A DNA stretch of 62,878 nucleotides from Candidatus Eisenbacteria bacterium. GTDB lineage: Bacteria > Eisenbacteria > RBG-16-71-46 > SZUA-252. The notes beneath the pieces are model-generated. The model made no database searches. It saw nothing but the letters and a program-made list of their open reading frames with translations, and was not told the DNA's origin. How positions within the stretch are numbered: the first letter of the stretch is position 1; the number at the start of each line of letters is the position of its first letter. This document shows positions 34,999 through 42,489 of the stretch, piece by piece. Location of the stretch: assembly GCA_005893305.1 (NCBI GenBank), contig VBOZ01000015.1:1-62878 (forward strand). The letters are read 5' to 3'. The position numbers were made by a program, and so were the translations under genes.

Positions 34999-35742
34999 TC
35001 AGCGCAGTCTAGCACCGGACGCTGGGCCGGGAAAGGCATCCCGCCGCAGCGCGTCGATCTCTGTCCGCGTAAGGGGGCGAATGGCGCCCTGGGCCAGGGG
35101 CTCGAGTCGGACGGGACCGAACTGGATCCGGACTAATCGGGCCACGTCCAGGCCGACCGCCTTCGCCATGACCCGCACCTCGCGCTTCTTCCCCTCCGCC
35201 AGATCGATCACGAGAACGCCTAGCCCTCGGTCCGCGCCCTCGTGGGTGACGCGCTCCGGTTTCACGGGCACCCCCTCGACCGTAGTGCCCCTCGACAGGA
35301 GCCGGAGCATCTTCGGATCGGGAACCGGACGGACCCAGACCCGGTAGCGGCGCAGGAGCGCGGTCCGCGGATGGAGGAGCGCCTCCGAGAGCGCCCCGTC
35401 GTCGGTGAGGAGAATGAGCCCTTCGGATTCCACGTCGAGCCTTCCCACCGCGTGGAGTCCGCGGATTGAGGCCCCGAGCACCTCGAAGATAGTCCGGCGG
35501 CCGCCCTGGCTCCGGCGGCTCACGAGCAGGCCGCGCGGTTTGTGGTAGGCGATGTAGCGGCGCTCTTTCGGCAGCTCGACCCTGGAACCGTCGAGCGTCA
35601 CCCGGTCCTTCTCGGGCTCCACGGAAATCCCGATGCTCTCGGGGGGCGCGCCGTTGATCCGAACCCGACCCTCCTGGATCCAGCGGTCGGCTTCCCGGCG
35701 GGATCCGCCGGCCGCCAGGGCGAGGAAGTGGTTAAGTCGCAC
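34999..35742 (-). CDS. rluB: Pseudouridine synthase, RsuA/RluB/E/F family
   Basis: 247 residues. An N-terminal S4 RNA-binding domain (MRLNHFLALAAGGSRREAD) is followed by the catalytic motif GRLDVESEGLILLTDDG (Asp nucleophile). It isomerises uridine in rRNA. GTG 35742 lies inside the 3' end of scpB (11-base overlap), matching the conserved scpA-scpB-rluB order. Confidence 0.93.
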   Translation of the reverse strand: MRLNHFLALAAGGSRREADRWIQEGRVRINGAPPESIGISVEPEKDRVTLDGSRVELPKERRYIAYHKPRGLLVSRRSQGGRRTIFEVLGASIRGLHAVGRLDVESEGLILLTDDGALSEALLHPRTALLRRYRVWVRPVPDPKMLRLLSRGTTVEGVPVKPERVTHEGADRGLGVLVIDLAEGKKREVRVMAKAVGLDVARLVRIQFGPVRLEPLAQGAIRPLTRTEIDALRRDAFPGPASGARLR

Positions 35743-36328
35743 TCTCGGTCGAGGCCACCTCCGGTTCGGAAATCAGCTCGATCTCCTCCTGCGCCCGCTC
35801 GCGGTCCTCCATCACGGTCCCCAGCTCCTTGAGCTCGGGAAGGTCCGAGAGATCGTTGATTCCCATGTACGAGAGGAACTCGGGCGAGGTGGCGTAGAGG
35901 AGCGGCCGTCCGACCGCCCTCGATCGTCCTTTGATGAGCGCGAGATTCCGCTCGAGCAGCGTGTGGAGCGCGCCGCCCGAGTCCACCCCTCGAATCGAGT
36001 CGACCTCGACCTTCGTGATCGGCTGCTTGTACGCGATGATCGCGAGGGTCTCGAGGCCCGCCCGCGACAGGCGGACCTTCCGGCGGGACCGGAGCATCCG
36101 CTCGATCCAGGGCGCGCACTCCCTTCGGGAGAGGAGCTGGTAGCCGCCCGCGATCTCCACGAGGACGACCCCGCGATCGGAATCGCGAAGGTCGCGCTCC
36201 AATTCTTGGAGTAAGGCGACCGTCTCCTCCGGCCCGGGCCCCTCGAGCACTTCCACCAACGTCGAGAGCCCCACGGGCGAGTCGCTCGCGAAGAGCAGCG
36301 CTTCCACGATCTGCTTCTGGGTCGGCAT
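35732..36328 (-). CDS. scpB: SMC-Scp complex subunit ScpB
   Basis: 198 residues. Tandem winged helices: IVEALLFASDSPVGLSTLVE, and the typical RAGLETLAIIAYKQPITKVE-like block followed by GVDSGGALHTLLERNLA. It regulates SMC in chromosome condensation. ATG 36328 overlaps the scpA TGA as TGATG; the upstream extension is not ScpB-like. Confidence 0.96.
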   Translation of the reverse strand: MPTQKQIVEALLFASDSPVGLSTLVEVLEGPGPEETVALLQELERDLRDSDRGVVLVEIAGGYQLLSRRECAPWIERMLRSRRKVRLSRAGLETLAIIAYKQPITKVEVDSIRGVDSGGALHTLLERNLALIKGRSRAVGRPLLYATSPEFLSYMGINDLSDLPELKELGTVMEDRERAQEEIELISEPEVASTESAT

Positions 36329-37125
36329 CAGGCGTTCTCCTCTTCCAACGCAACGGGAATTGGGGCGGCGCCGCCGCGCCATTCGATCCAGATCGGTCCG
36401 AAGAGAGACTCCTGGGCCGCCGCGATGCTCCCCTGCTTCAGCAGCTCGAGCAGGCCCAGGAACGCGGTGATCTTCTCGATGCGCGTGACGAAACGTTCGA
36501 GCAGCTCCGCGAAGAGGAGCCGCGGCCTCTCGAGGAGGTGGCCCCGTATGACGCCCATCGCCTCCTCCAGGCTGAGCGGCTCGGCGTTGACCGTGTGGAC
36601 GATCGGAGGGACCTGGCGCGAGAGCACCGTCTTGAGCGCGTCGAGGAGGCGGAACATGCTGACGGGGAGAAGCTCGCTCGCTTCCGGATCCTCAAGCTGC
36701 GCCGGGGCGCCCCGCTCGAAGTGGAGCCTGCGCTCGGTCTCGAGCCGGCCCAGGTCCTGGGAGGCCTCCTTGAAACGGCTGTACTCGAGGAGCTGACGGA
36801 CGAGTCCCGCGCGCGGATCCTCCTCCTCCTCCTCGGCAATCGCCGGCGGGAGCAGCATGCGCGACTTGATCCGCATCAAGGTCGCGGCCATGACCAGGAA
36901 CTCGCCGGCGACCTCCAGGTCGAGCTCGCGCATCAGCTCCAGCGTGTCGAGGTACTGCCGCGTGATCTTGGCGATGGGTATGTCGGTGATCTCGAGCTGC
37001 TCCTGCTGGATCAGATGGAGCAGGAGATCCAGAGGGCCATCGAAGACCGGGATGTGGACCTGAATCGAGGATCGCCCCTCGGGCGTCGACTCCGCCACCG
37101 GAGCGCCGTTTCGCGTTTCGTTCAT
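36328..37125 (-). CDS. scpA: SMC-Scp complex subunit ScpA (kleisin)
   Basis: 265 residues. The family start VFDGPLDLLLHLIQQEQLEITDI is slightly N-terminal to EFLVMAATLMRIKSRMLLP. The C-terminal winged helix (TAFLGLLELLKQGSI-like) contacts SMC. ATG 37125 overlaps the trpS stop (ATGA). Confidence 0.96.
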   Translation of the reverse strand: MNETRNGAPVAESTPEGRSSIQVHIPVFDGPLDLLLHLIQQEQLEITDIPIAKITRQYLDTLELMRELDLEVAGEFLVMAATLMRIKSRMLLPPAIAEEEEEDPRAGLVRQLLEYSRFKEASQDLGRLETERRLHFERGAPAQLEDPEASELLPVSMFRLLDALKTVLSRQVPPIVHTVNAEPLSLEEAMGVIRGHLLERPRLLFAELLERFVTRIEKITAFLGLLELLKQGSIAAAQESLFGPIWIEWRGGAAPIPVALEEENA

Positions 37126-38120
37126 GGCAGCTTCATCGCCTCCCGCACCTCGCTCATCGTCCGGCTCGCGATCGCGCGCACCTTCTCCTCACCGTACCGA
37201 AGCGCTTCGCGCACCCGCTCGGGCTTGGCCTCCAGCTCCTTCCGCCGCTCGCGGAACGGGGCGAGCTTCTCGGCGAGGATTCCGGCCAGGTCCTTCTTGT
37301 CCGCGACGCACCCCAGCTTCCCCGCGCGGCAGAGCGCCGCAATCTCGTCCGCGCCCCCAGCGTTCCAGGCGCGATGATACGCGAAGACGACGCATCCGTC
37401 GGGGTCTCCCGGATCGTTCACGCGAAGTTTTTTGGGGTCGGTGTAGGCGGTCCGGATCTTGGCCGCGATCTCCTGCGGCGAATCCGAGAGGAGGATCGTG
37501 TTCCCCATCGACTTGCTCATCCGCTTGCCGTCCAGCCCGGGCAGGCGTGGGAAGCGGGTGAGCTTGGCCTCGGGAACCGGGAACACCTCCCCATAAAGCG
37601 AGTTGAACTTCCGCGCTATCTCCCGCGTCACCTCCACGTGCGGCACCTGGTCCTCGCCGACCGGGACCAGGTTCGCCTTGTAGAGCAGGATGTCCGCCGC
37701 CTGGAGCACGGGATACCCCAGGTGGCCGTAGCTCATGGTCTGCTCCAGATTGAGGTCCCGCACCTGCTCCTTGACCGTCGGGTTCCGCTCCAGCCGGCTC
37801 GTCGTGACGAGCATCGAGAAGAGGAGGTGAAGCTCCGCGTGCTCCTTCACGTGCGACTGGATGAAGACCGGGCTCCGCTCGGGGTCGATGCCGGCCGCGA
37901 GCCAGTCCGTGACCATCTCGATCGTGTTGGGCGCGAGCTGATCGGTGTGCTCGTAGTCGGTGGTCAGGGCGTGCCAGTCCGCCACCATGTGCAGGTTCTC
38001 GGAGGTGGCCTGAAGGTCGACCCAATTCTGGAGGGCGCCCAGGTAGTTCCCGAGGTGGAGCTTCCCGGTCGGCCGCATCCCGCTCAGGATCCGCGGTCGC
38101 TTGGTAGCGCCAGCCGTCAC
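37122..38120 (-). CDS. trpS: Tryptophan--tRNA ligase
   Basis: 332 residues. Class I synthetase: the HIGH-type motif PTGKLHLGNYLGAL near the N-terminus and KRMSKSMGN. SYGHLGYPVLQAADILLYKA is the TrpRS tryptophan-site helix. GTG 38120 overlaps the stop of the M50 gene (GTGA); a longer frame upstream is only a shadow of that gene. Confidence 0.97.
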   Translation of the reverse strand: MTAGATKRPRILSGMRPTGKLHLGNYLGALQNWVDLQATSENLHMVADWHALTTDYEHTDQLAPNTIEMVTDWLAAGIDPERSPVFIQSHVKEHAELHLLFSMLVTTSRLERNPTVKEQVRDLNLEQTMSYGHLGYPVLQAADILLYKANLVPVGEDQVPHVEVTREIARKFNSLYGEVFPVPEAKLTRFPRLPGLDGKRMSKSMGNTILLSDSPQEIAAKIRTAYTDPKKLRVNDPGDPDGCVVFAYHRAWNAGGADEIAALCRAGKLGCVADKKDLAGILAEKLAPFRERRKELEAKPERVREALRYGEEKVRAIASRTMSEVREAMKLP

Positions 38121-38761
38121 AGGATTCCGCCTGTGAAGAGCCCGCCGAAGTATTGGACGAAGGGGCCGACCACGACGCCGATCACGCTCATCCCGGAGAC
38201 GGAGCCGAGCAGGATCAGCCCGAGGAGCAGGTAGGGACCGATCGGTTCGAGGGTCTGGTACCGCGCCGCCGCGATCGGCGGGAGGAGGCCCGCGAGCACT
38301 TTCGATCCGTCGAGCGGGAAGATCGGAATCATGTTGAACGCGGCAAGGCTCAGGTTCAAGACCACGCTCCAGGCCACCATCTTGACCAGCGCCACCTCGA
38401 CGCGGCCGGTAAAGGCGTGCGATGCCGGATCGATGACGCGCAACAGGGTGCCGAATCCGATCGCCAGAATCACGTTGGAAATCGGTCCCGCGAGGGCGAT
38501 GTACATGAGATCGCGGCGGGCGTGCTTCAGGTAGCGCACATCCACCGGCACCGGCTTCGCCCACCCGATGTGCGGCGGTATGAAAAACACCAGCGCCCCG
38601 AGCGGATCGAGATGCGAAAGCGGGTTCAGGGTCAGGCGGCCCATGAGCTTCGCCGTGGGGTCGCCCAGACGGAGCGCCACCAGGCCGTGCGACACCTCGT
38701 GGACCGTGAGCGCGAAGAGAAGAGGCGGAAAGAGGAGAACCAGGCCGACCGGATCACCCAC
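38117..38761 (-). CDS. Site-2-protease-like M50 membrane metallopeptidase
   Basis: 214 residues, about five membrane helices. Zinc site HEVSH near residue 21 and the third ligand in NMIPIFPLDGSKVL (NPXDG type). This short form (rhomboid-size, no PDZ) is the FtsH-like/YwhC group often found beside trpS and scpA. It should cleave membrane-embedded segments; the substrate is unknown. The start is GTG 38761, after a purine-rich AGGGAGGGTAGGGGG. Confidence 0.9.
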   Translation of the reverse strand: MGDPVGLVLLFPPLLFALTVHEVSHGLVALRLGDPTAKLMGRLTLNPLSHLDPLGALVFFIPPHIGWAKPVPVDVRYLKHARRDLMYIALAGPISNVILAIGFGTLLRVIDPASHAFTGRVEVALVKMVAWSVVLNLSLAAFNMIPIFPLDGSKVLAGLLPPIAAARYQTLEPIGPYLLLGLILLGSVSGMSVIGVVVGPFVQYFGGLFTGGIL

Positions 38762-38800
38762 GGGCCCCCTACCCTCCCTGGCCGCGGGCCGCGGCCTTCA

Positions 38801-40204
38801 TCAGGGTCCCGAGTCGATCTTGGACGGCAGGAGTGTCACCTCGCACGCGTGCGTGAACCACCGCGCCGCGGCGTCGCGCACGTCCTCCGGCTTCAGCGTG
38901 AGGAGGCGCGACTCGAACCGCTTCGGGTAGTCGAGGCCCAGATCCAGTGTCTCGTAACGGGCCAGATCGCGCGCCCGGACGAGGGGGCTGTCCTGATCCT
39001 TGAAGTACGCGTTCTGCACGCGCTTGAGATGAGCCGCCCAATCCCCCTTGTCGAGCGGCTCGGTCGTGAGCCGCCGCATCACCGTCGCGACCGTGTCGCG
39101 CGCCGCCTTCCAGTTTGCCGGAGTGGCGCCAAGGTAGACGGTGATCGAGGAGCGCTTCGGGTAGCGCGGGTAGAGAATGCCGACCCCCGTGGCCAGGTGC
39201 CGCTCGGGGAGCCAGTAGGCGATCGGGGAGCGGTCCCCGGACCGGAGATAGGAATCGATGATCATGAACGCGGGATAGTCGGGGTCGCCGTAGCCCGGCG
39301 CGGGATAGCCATAGGCGAGCGACTGCGCCCGGTAGGGCCTCTCTTCACTGACCAAGGTGTCCGCGGCGAGCGGAACCGGATCGCCTGCGAACGGCGCCGG
39401 CGGGGGCCCGGGGGCGGCCGTCGCGAACGCCTTCTCGAGATCCACCATGACCTTCTTGCCGTCGAAATTCCCCACGAAACAGACCGAGATGTTTCCGCCG
39501 ACGAAGAGCTTCTTGTACAGGGCGACGATGTCGCCTCGGCGCGAATCGCCGATCGTTCGAACCTGCCCGAACGCGGGCCGCTCGAATGGGCTCCCCCGGT
39601 AGAACGTGCGAAGGAAGATGGCGTAGGTACCGGAGAGAGGGCCGCCGACATCGTCGGACGCCTTGCCAAGGAAGTAGCCGCGCGCCGCCTCGAACGCCGT
39701 ATCGGGGAATGCGGGATTCAAGGCGATGTCCGACAGCAGGTCGATCGCCTTGCTCAAGCGCTCCCGCGTCGTGCCGATCGAGATCTGTCCCATATCCGGC
39801 CCAGCGCCGGTCTCCATGGTGGCGCCGGACGCGAGCAGCTCCAGCTGGATCTCGGGTCCACTGCGGTGCTCGGTGGCGGACGCCAAGGCGCGCATCATGA
39901 CCTGGCTCAACCCGGACTCGTTCTCGGATTCATACCGGGTGCCCATCTTGAGGGCGACGACGCCCGCGACACGGTCGCTGGTCCGCTGCTCCTGAACCAG
40001 CAGGCGAACCCCGTTTTTCAGCACCTTCCGCTGCACGGGCTGGCCGGGATCGTAGACCGGGTTCCTGGGCCGTCCCGACGTGTCGGGCGCTTCCCTCTCC
40101 TGGGCGGCGGAATGCCCGGAAGCGAGGAGCGAGACGAGCGGGATCAGAAGCGCGAGGGTCCGCGAAAGTCGTTTGGCACGAAGGAGATTGCGGGAGTGGG
40201 GCAT
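38801..40204 (-). CDS. Periplasmic M16-family peptidase-like protein, zinc site lost
   Basis: 467 residues. A signal peptide (1-35, ending GHSAAQ) and two M16 half-domains. Where active M16 enzymes have HXXEH (GLAHFLEH), this one has GLSQVMMR, so both His and the Glu are gone. The C-terminal domain has the typical RSPIAYWLPER substrate-side strand. It resembles the non-catalytic partner of paired M16 peptidases, but no active partner lies in the window. ATG 40204 is chosen because it gives a clean signal peptide. Confidence 0.85.
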   Translation of the reverse strand: MPHSRNLLRAKRLSRTLALLIPLVSLLASGHSAAQEREAPDTSGRPRNPVYDPGQPVQRKVLKNGVRLLVQEQRTSDRVAGVVALKMGTRYESENESGLSQVMMRALASATEHRSGPEIQLELLASGATMETGAGPDMGQISIGTTRERLSKAIDLLSDIALNPAFPDTAFEAARGYFLGKASDDVGGPLSGTYAIFLRTFYRGSPFERPAFGQVRTIGDSRRGDIVALYKKLFVGGNISVCFVGNFDGKKVMVDLEKAFATAAPGPPPAPFAGDPVPLAADTLVSEERPYRAQSLAYGYPAPGYGDPDYPAFMIIDSYLRSGDRSPIAYWLPERHLATGVGILYPRYPKRSSITVYLGATPANWKAARDTVATVMRRLTTEPLDKGDWAAHLKRVQNAYFKDQDSPLVRARDLARYETLDLGLDYPKRFESRLLTLKPEDVRDAAARWFTHACEVTLLPSKIDSGP

Positions 40205-40327
40205 CGCCAAAATCGTATCAGAGTCGCGCTGGCGCGTCAACGTGGGACGGGAATGGGCGTCTCTCAATGTGCCCGCTCTACCCCGATTTCGCGGTCAAGT
40301 TCGCCGGATGGAGAGCCGATTTATTGG

Positions 40328-40348
40328 GTTGAGGCCGGGGGCCTCAAC
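40328..40348. promoter_or_regulatory. Perfect inverted repeat upstream of a secreted-protein gene
   Basis: GTTGAGGCC-GGG-GGCCTCAAC, 9-bp arms, ends five bases before the AAGAAGG Shine-Dalgarno of the next gene in the divergent 157-bp gap. It could be an operator or an mRNA hairpin next to the ribosome-binding site. Confidence 0.5.
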
Positions 40349-40361
40349 GAAAGAAGGCAAA

Positions 40362-40886
40362 ATGGGACATCTCTTCGCGCAGTCCGGGTATTGCGCCCGG
40401 GCAAAGAGGGCTTTGGTACTCGCCGCGATCCTCGCATCGCTGGACGCCGCGCCGACGCCGCGCTGCGCCCTCGCCGCCACCGGGCCCGACCTCAACGCGA
40501 TGCTTCCCGAGTTCAATCGGATCTGCACCGACCTCACCCAGGCGCGGGAAGAGCTGCGCCTCGGGACGCTCGACGAGGACTCCTTCGGCGACAGGATTCT
40601 CGCCCTCTTCGTCGACGCCGACAGCCTCATGAACTGTCTGCAAACGGCGGGCGCATCGGCGCGACGCATCGCGAGCCCGCTCTTCGCGATGAACCACGGA
40701 CTCCGCTATCTGATCGAATCGCTCCGAGAGAATTACGTGGGGATTGTCGCGCGGAACGGGACGAGCTTCGTCGCGGCGGACCGCGCGCTTCAAGCCGCCG
40801 TGGCGTGGCGCAGCGGGGTGAGCGTGGCGGCGGGGGTCGATGCGATGACCGGGGTGGACCCGATCTCGGACGTGGCACGACCGTAA
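40362..40886 (+). CDS. Hypothetical secreted protein
   Basis: 174 residues; not recognised. A signal-like N-terminus (ALVLAAILASLDAAPTP, then CALA) precedes a mostly helical region with two Cys (RICTDL and LMNCLQ) and a Gly/Ala/Val-rich end. ATG 40362 has AAGAAGG at four to five bases. It is divergent from the M16 gene and the only plus-strand gene in the first 42 kb. The 3' end is seven bases from tRNA-Ala on the opposite strand. Confidence 0.6.
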   Translation: MGHLFAQSGYCARAKRALVLAAILASLDAAPTPRCALAATGPDLNAMLPEFNRICTDLTQAREELRLGTLDEDSFGDRILALFVDADSLMNCLQTAGASARRIASPLFAMNHGLRYLIESLRENYVGIVARNGTSFVAADRALQAAVAWRSGVSVAAGVDAMTGVDPISDVARP

Positions 40887-40893
40887 AGGAATG

Positions 40894-40966
40894 TGGAGCT
40901 GGCGGGGATCGAACCCGCTACCTCTTGACTGCCAGTCAAGCGCTCTCCCAATTGAGCTACAGCCCC
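40894..40966 (-). tRNA. tRNA-Ala(GGC)
   Basis: 73-nt cloverleaf with acceptor GGGGCTG/CAGCTCC (one G-T pair) and discriminator A. The anticodon stem CTTGA/TCAAG encloses CTGGCAG, giving GGC. CCA is not encoded (the bases after the discriminator are CAT), unlike the other four tRNAs here. Confidence 0.95.
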
Positions 40967-41012
40967 GTCAGACCGATAATCTCCAGAGCCTACTGAGGAT
41001 TCGCTCGCCTCG

Positions 41013-42215
41013 TCAATTGGGTTCCTCGATCTTGGAGGCCCGGTCTCGCGAGAAGATGCGCCTTCGGAGCGACGAAAGCCGCGAATCGCTGAAGAAGAGA
41101 GACCGCCCAAGGCGCGGCCAGCCGCGGCGCTCTCCCCTCTCGAGAAGCTCTGCCATGAACTGACGCGATTTTTCCCCGAATTCCTTTACGCTGAAGCCCT
41201 CCGACATGCGGCTCCGAGCATTCCGCGAGAGGCGCTGCCATTCGGCGGGATTGCGAGCGAGCCACTCCACCCGTTCCCGCATTCCTCCCAGGTCGCCCCA
41301 CGGCAGCACGAAGCCCGTCTCCCCGTGCACGAGGTAGTCGTTGATCCCTCCGCCACAATCGAACGCGATCGCCGGGAGCCCGACGGCCATCGCCTCGGCG
41401 AGGCTCAGGCAGAAGCCCTCGTGCCGCGAGGTCAGCACGGCGACGTGGGCCCCTTGGAGAGCGTTCTCGAGGTCGGCCCCTTCAAGGTGTCCCAGGAAGA
41501 CGACCCGCTCGCCCAGCCCGCGCTCAGCCACCCGATCTCGATACGTCTGCTGATCCGGGCCGTCCCCTACCAAGATCAATCGGAAGTCGACGTCCCCCTT
41601 CGCGAGCGTCTCCGCGAGAGCGATCAGGCTGGAGACGCTCTTCTGGTCCTCCTCGAGGCGCCCGTGGTAGATGAGCCGTATTTCTCCTCCATCGAATTTT
41701 GGCGGGGAGTCGCCCGCGCCCGGGATGCCGTGCGGGATGAGCCGGATGTCCCGCCTCCGATGCGGGAGCACTTTCTTCAAGTGCTCGTAGGAGACGGTGG
41801 CCGGGCAGATGAAGCCGTCCATGATCGGCTCATAGTAGGTAAGGTATTTGTACATGGTCGGAGTGTGATCGTGACAGATGCCGATGATGCGGCTCGCCTT
41901 CTTCCGGGGCAGCTTCGCGCAGGCCGCGAAGCTGATGGTTCGGTAGTTGGGAATGATGATGTCGGCATTCGCGTCGAGATAGGCCTGGTACAGCTGGAGC
42001 ATCTGCTTCTTGCTGACTTCCTTCGGGTGCCTGGGGACCGGCCGGATCGTGGCGCCGTCGTGCTTGAGCGAGGCGAGTCGTTCGGACCCCAGGTTGCCGG
42101 TGGGAGGGTGCGTGATGAACTCGACTTGGGCTCCCAGCTCGACCAGCTGCTTCGTCAATCGCTGGGAGTAGACGTAGACGCCTCCCGTATGATCGGAAAA
42201 GATGGCAACCCTCAT
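41013..42215 (-). CDS. Glycosyltransferase family 4 (GT-B fold)
   Basis: 400 residues. The N-terminal acceptor domain begins MRVAIFSDHTGGVYVYSQRL. The C-terminal donor domain has IRLIYHGRLEEDQKS, LVGDGPD, and the EX7E-like segment SRHEGFCLSLAEAMAVGLP. It uses a nucleotide sugar to extend a surface glycan or glycolipid. The C-terminus (about 370-400) is very basic, suiting membrane association. ATG 42215 gives the standard start; the gene is divergent from a Mur-type ligase. Confidence 0.88.
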   Translation of the reverse strand: MRVAIFSDHTGGVYVYSQRLTKQLVELGAQVEFITHPPTGNLGSERLASLKHDGATIRPVPRHPKEVSKKQMLQLYQAYLDANADIIIPNYRTISFAACAKLPRKKASRIIGICHDHTPTMYKYLTYYEPIMDGFICPATVSYEHLKKVLPHRRRDIRLIPHGIPGAGDSPPKFDGGEIRLIYHGRLEEDQKSVSSLIALAETLAKGDVDFRLILVGDGPDQQTYRDRVAERGLGERVVFLGHLEGADLENALQGAHVAVLTSRHEGFCLSLAEAMAVGLPAIAFDCGGGINDYLVHGETGFVLPWGDLGGMRERVEWLARNPAEWQRLSRNARSRMSEGFSVKEFGEKSRQFMAELLERGERRGWPRLGRSLFFSDSRLSSLRRRIFSRDRASKIEEPN

Positions 42216-42323
42216 TCGGCGTTCCTCTCCATAGCCGGACGAATTGGGGGTCGCCGCGACGTTCCCTCGCCGCGCTCCCAAAGTCGGAATCTAGGTAAAG
42301 CGTATCAAAGGCCGGCCGTGGCG

Positions 42324-42375
42324 GGCCAGCCCCGTCGCAGGGGCGGGGCTGCGGCAGGCCAGCCCCGTCGCAGGG
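42324..42375. repeat. 19-bp direct repeat with competing hairpins
   Basis: GGCCAGCCCCGTCGCAGGG occurs at 42324-42342 and 42357-42375. Between them CGGGGCTG (42344-42351) can pair with the CAGCCCCG of either copy. It lies in the 274-bp divergent gap; the rest of the gap shows no gene. Confidence 0.7.
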
Positions 42376-42489
42376 TCCGTTCGGAACTCGGCCCTCAACT
42401 ATTGCCGGCTCGCGCCGATAAGTCCCGGGGGGGAAGCCTGATGCCCCGCTCTTGACCGCGACCCGCCTCCCGAGGAGACTCGTCGAGCC

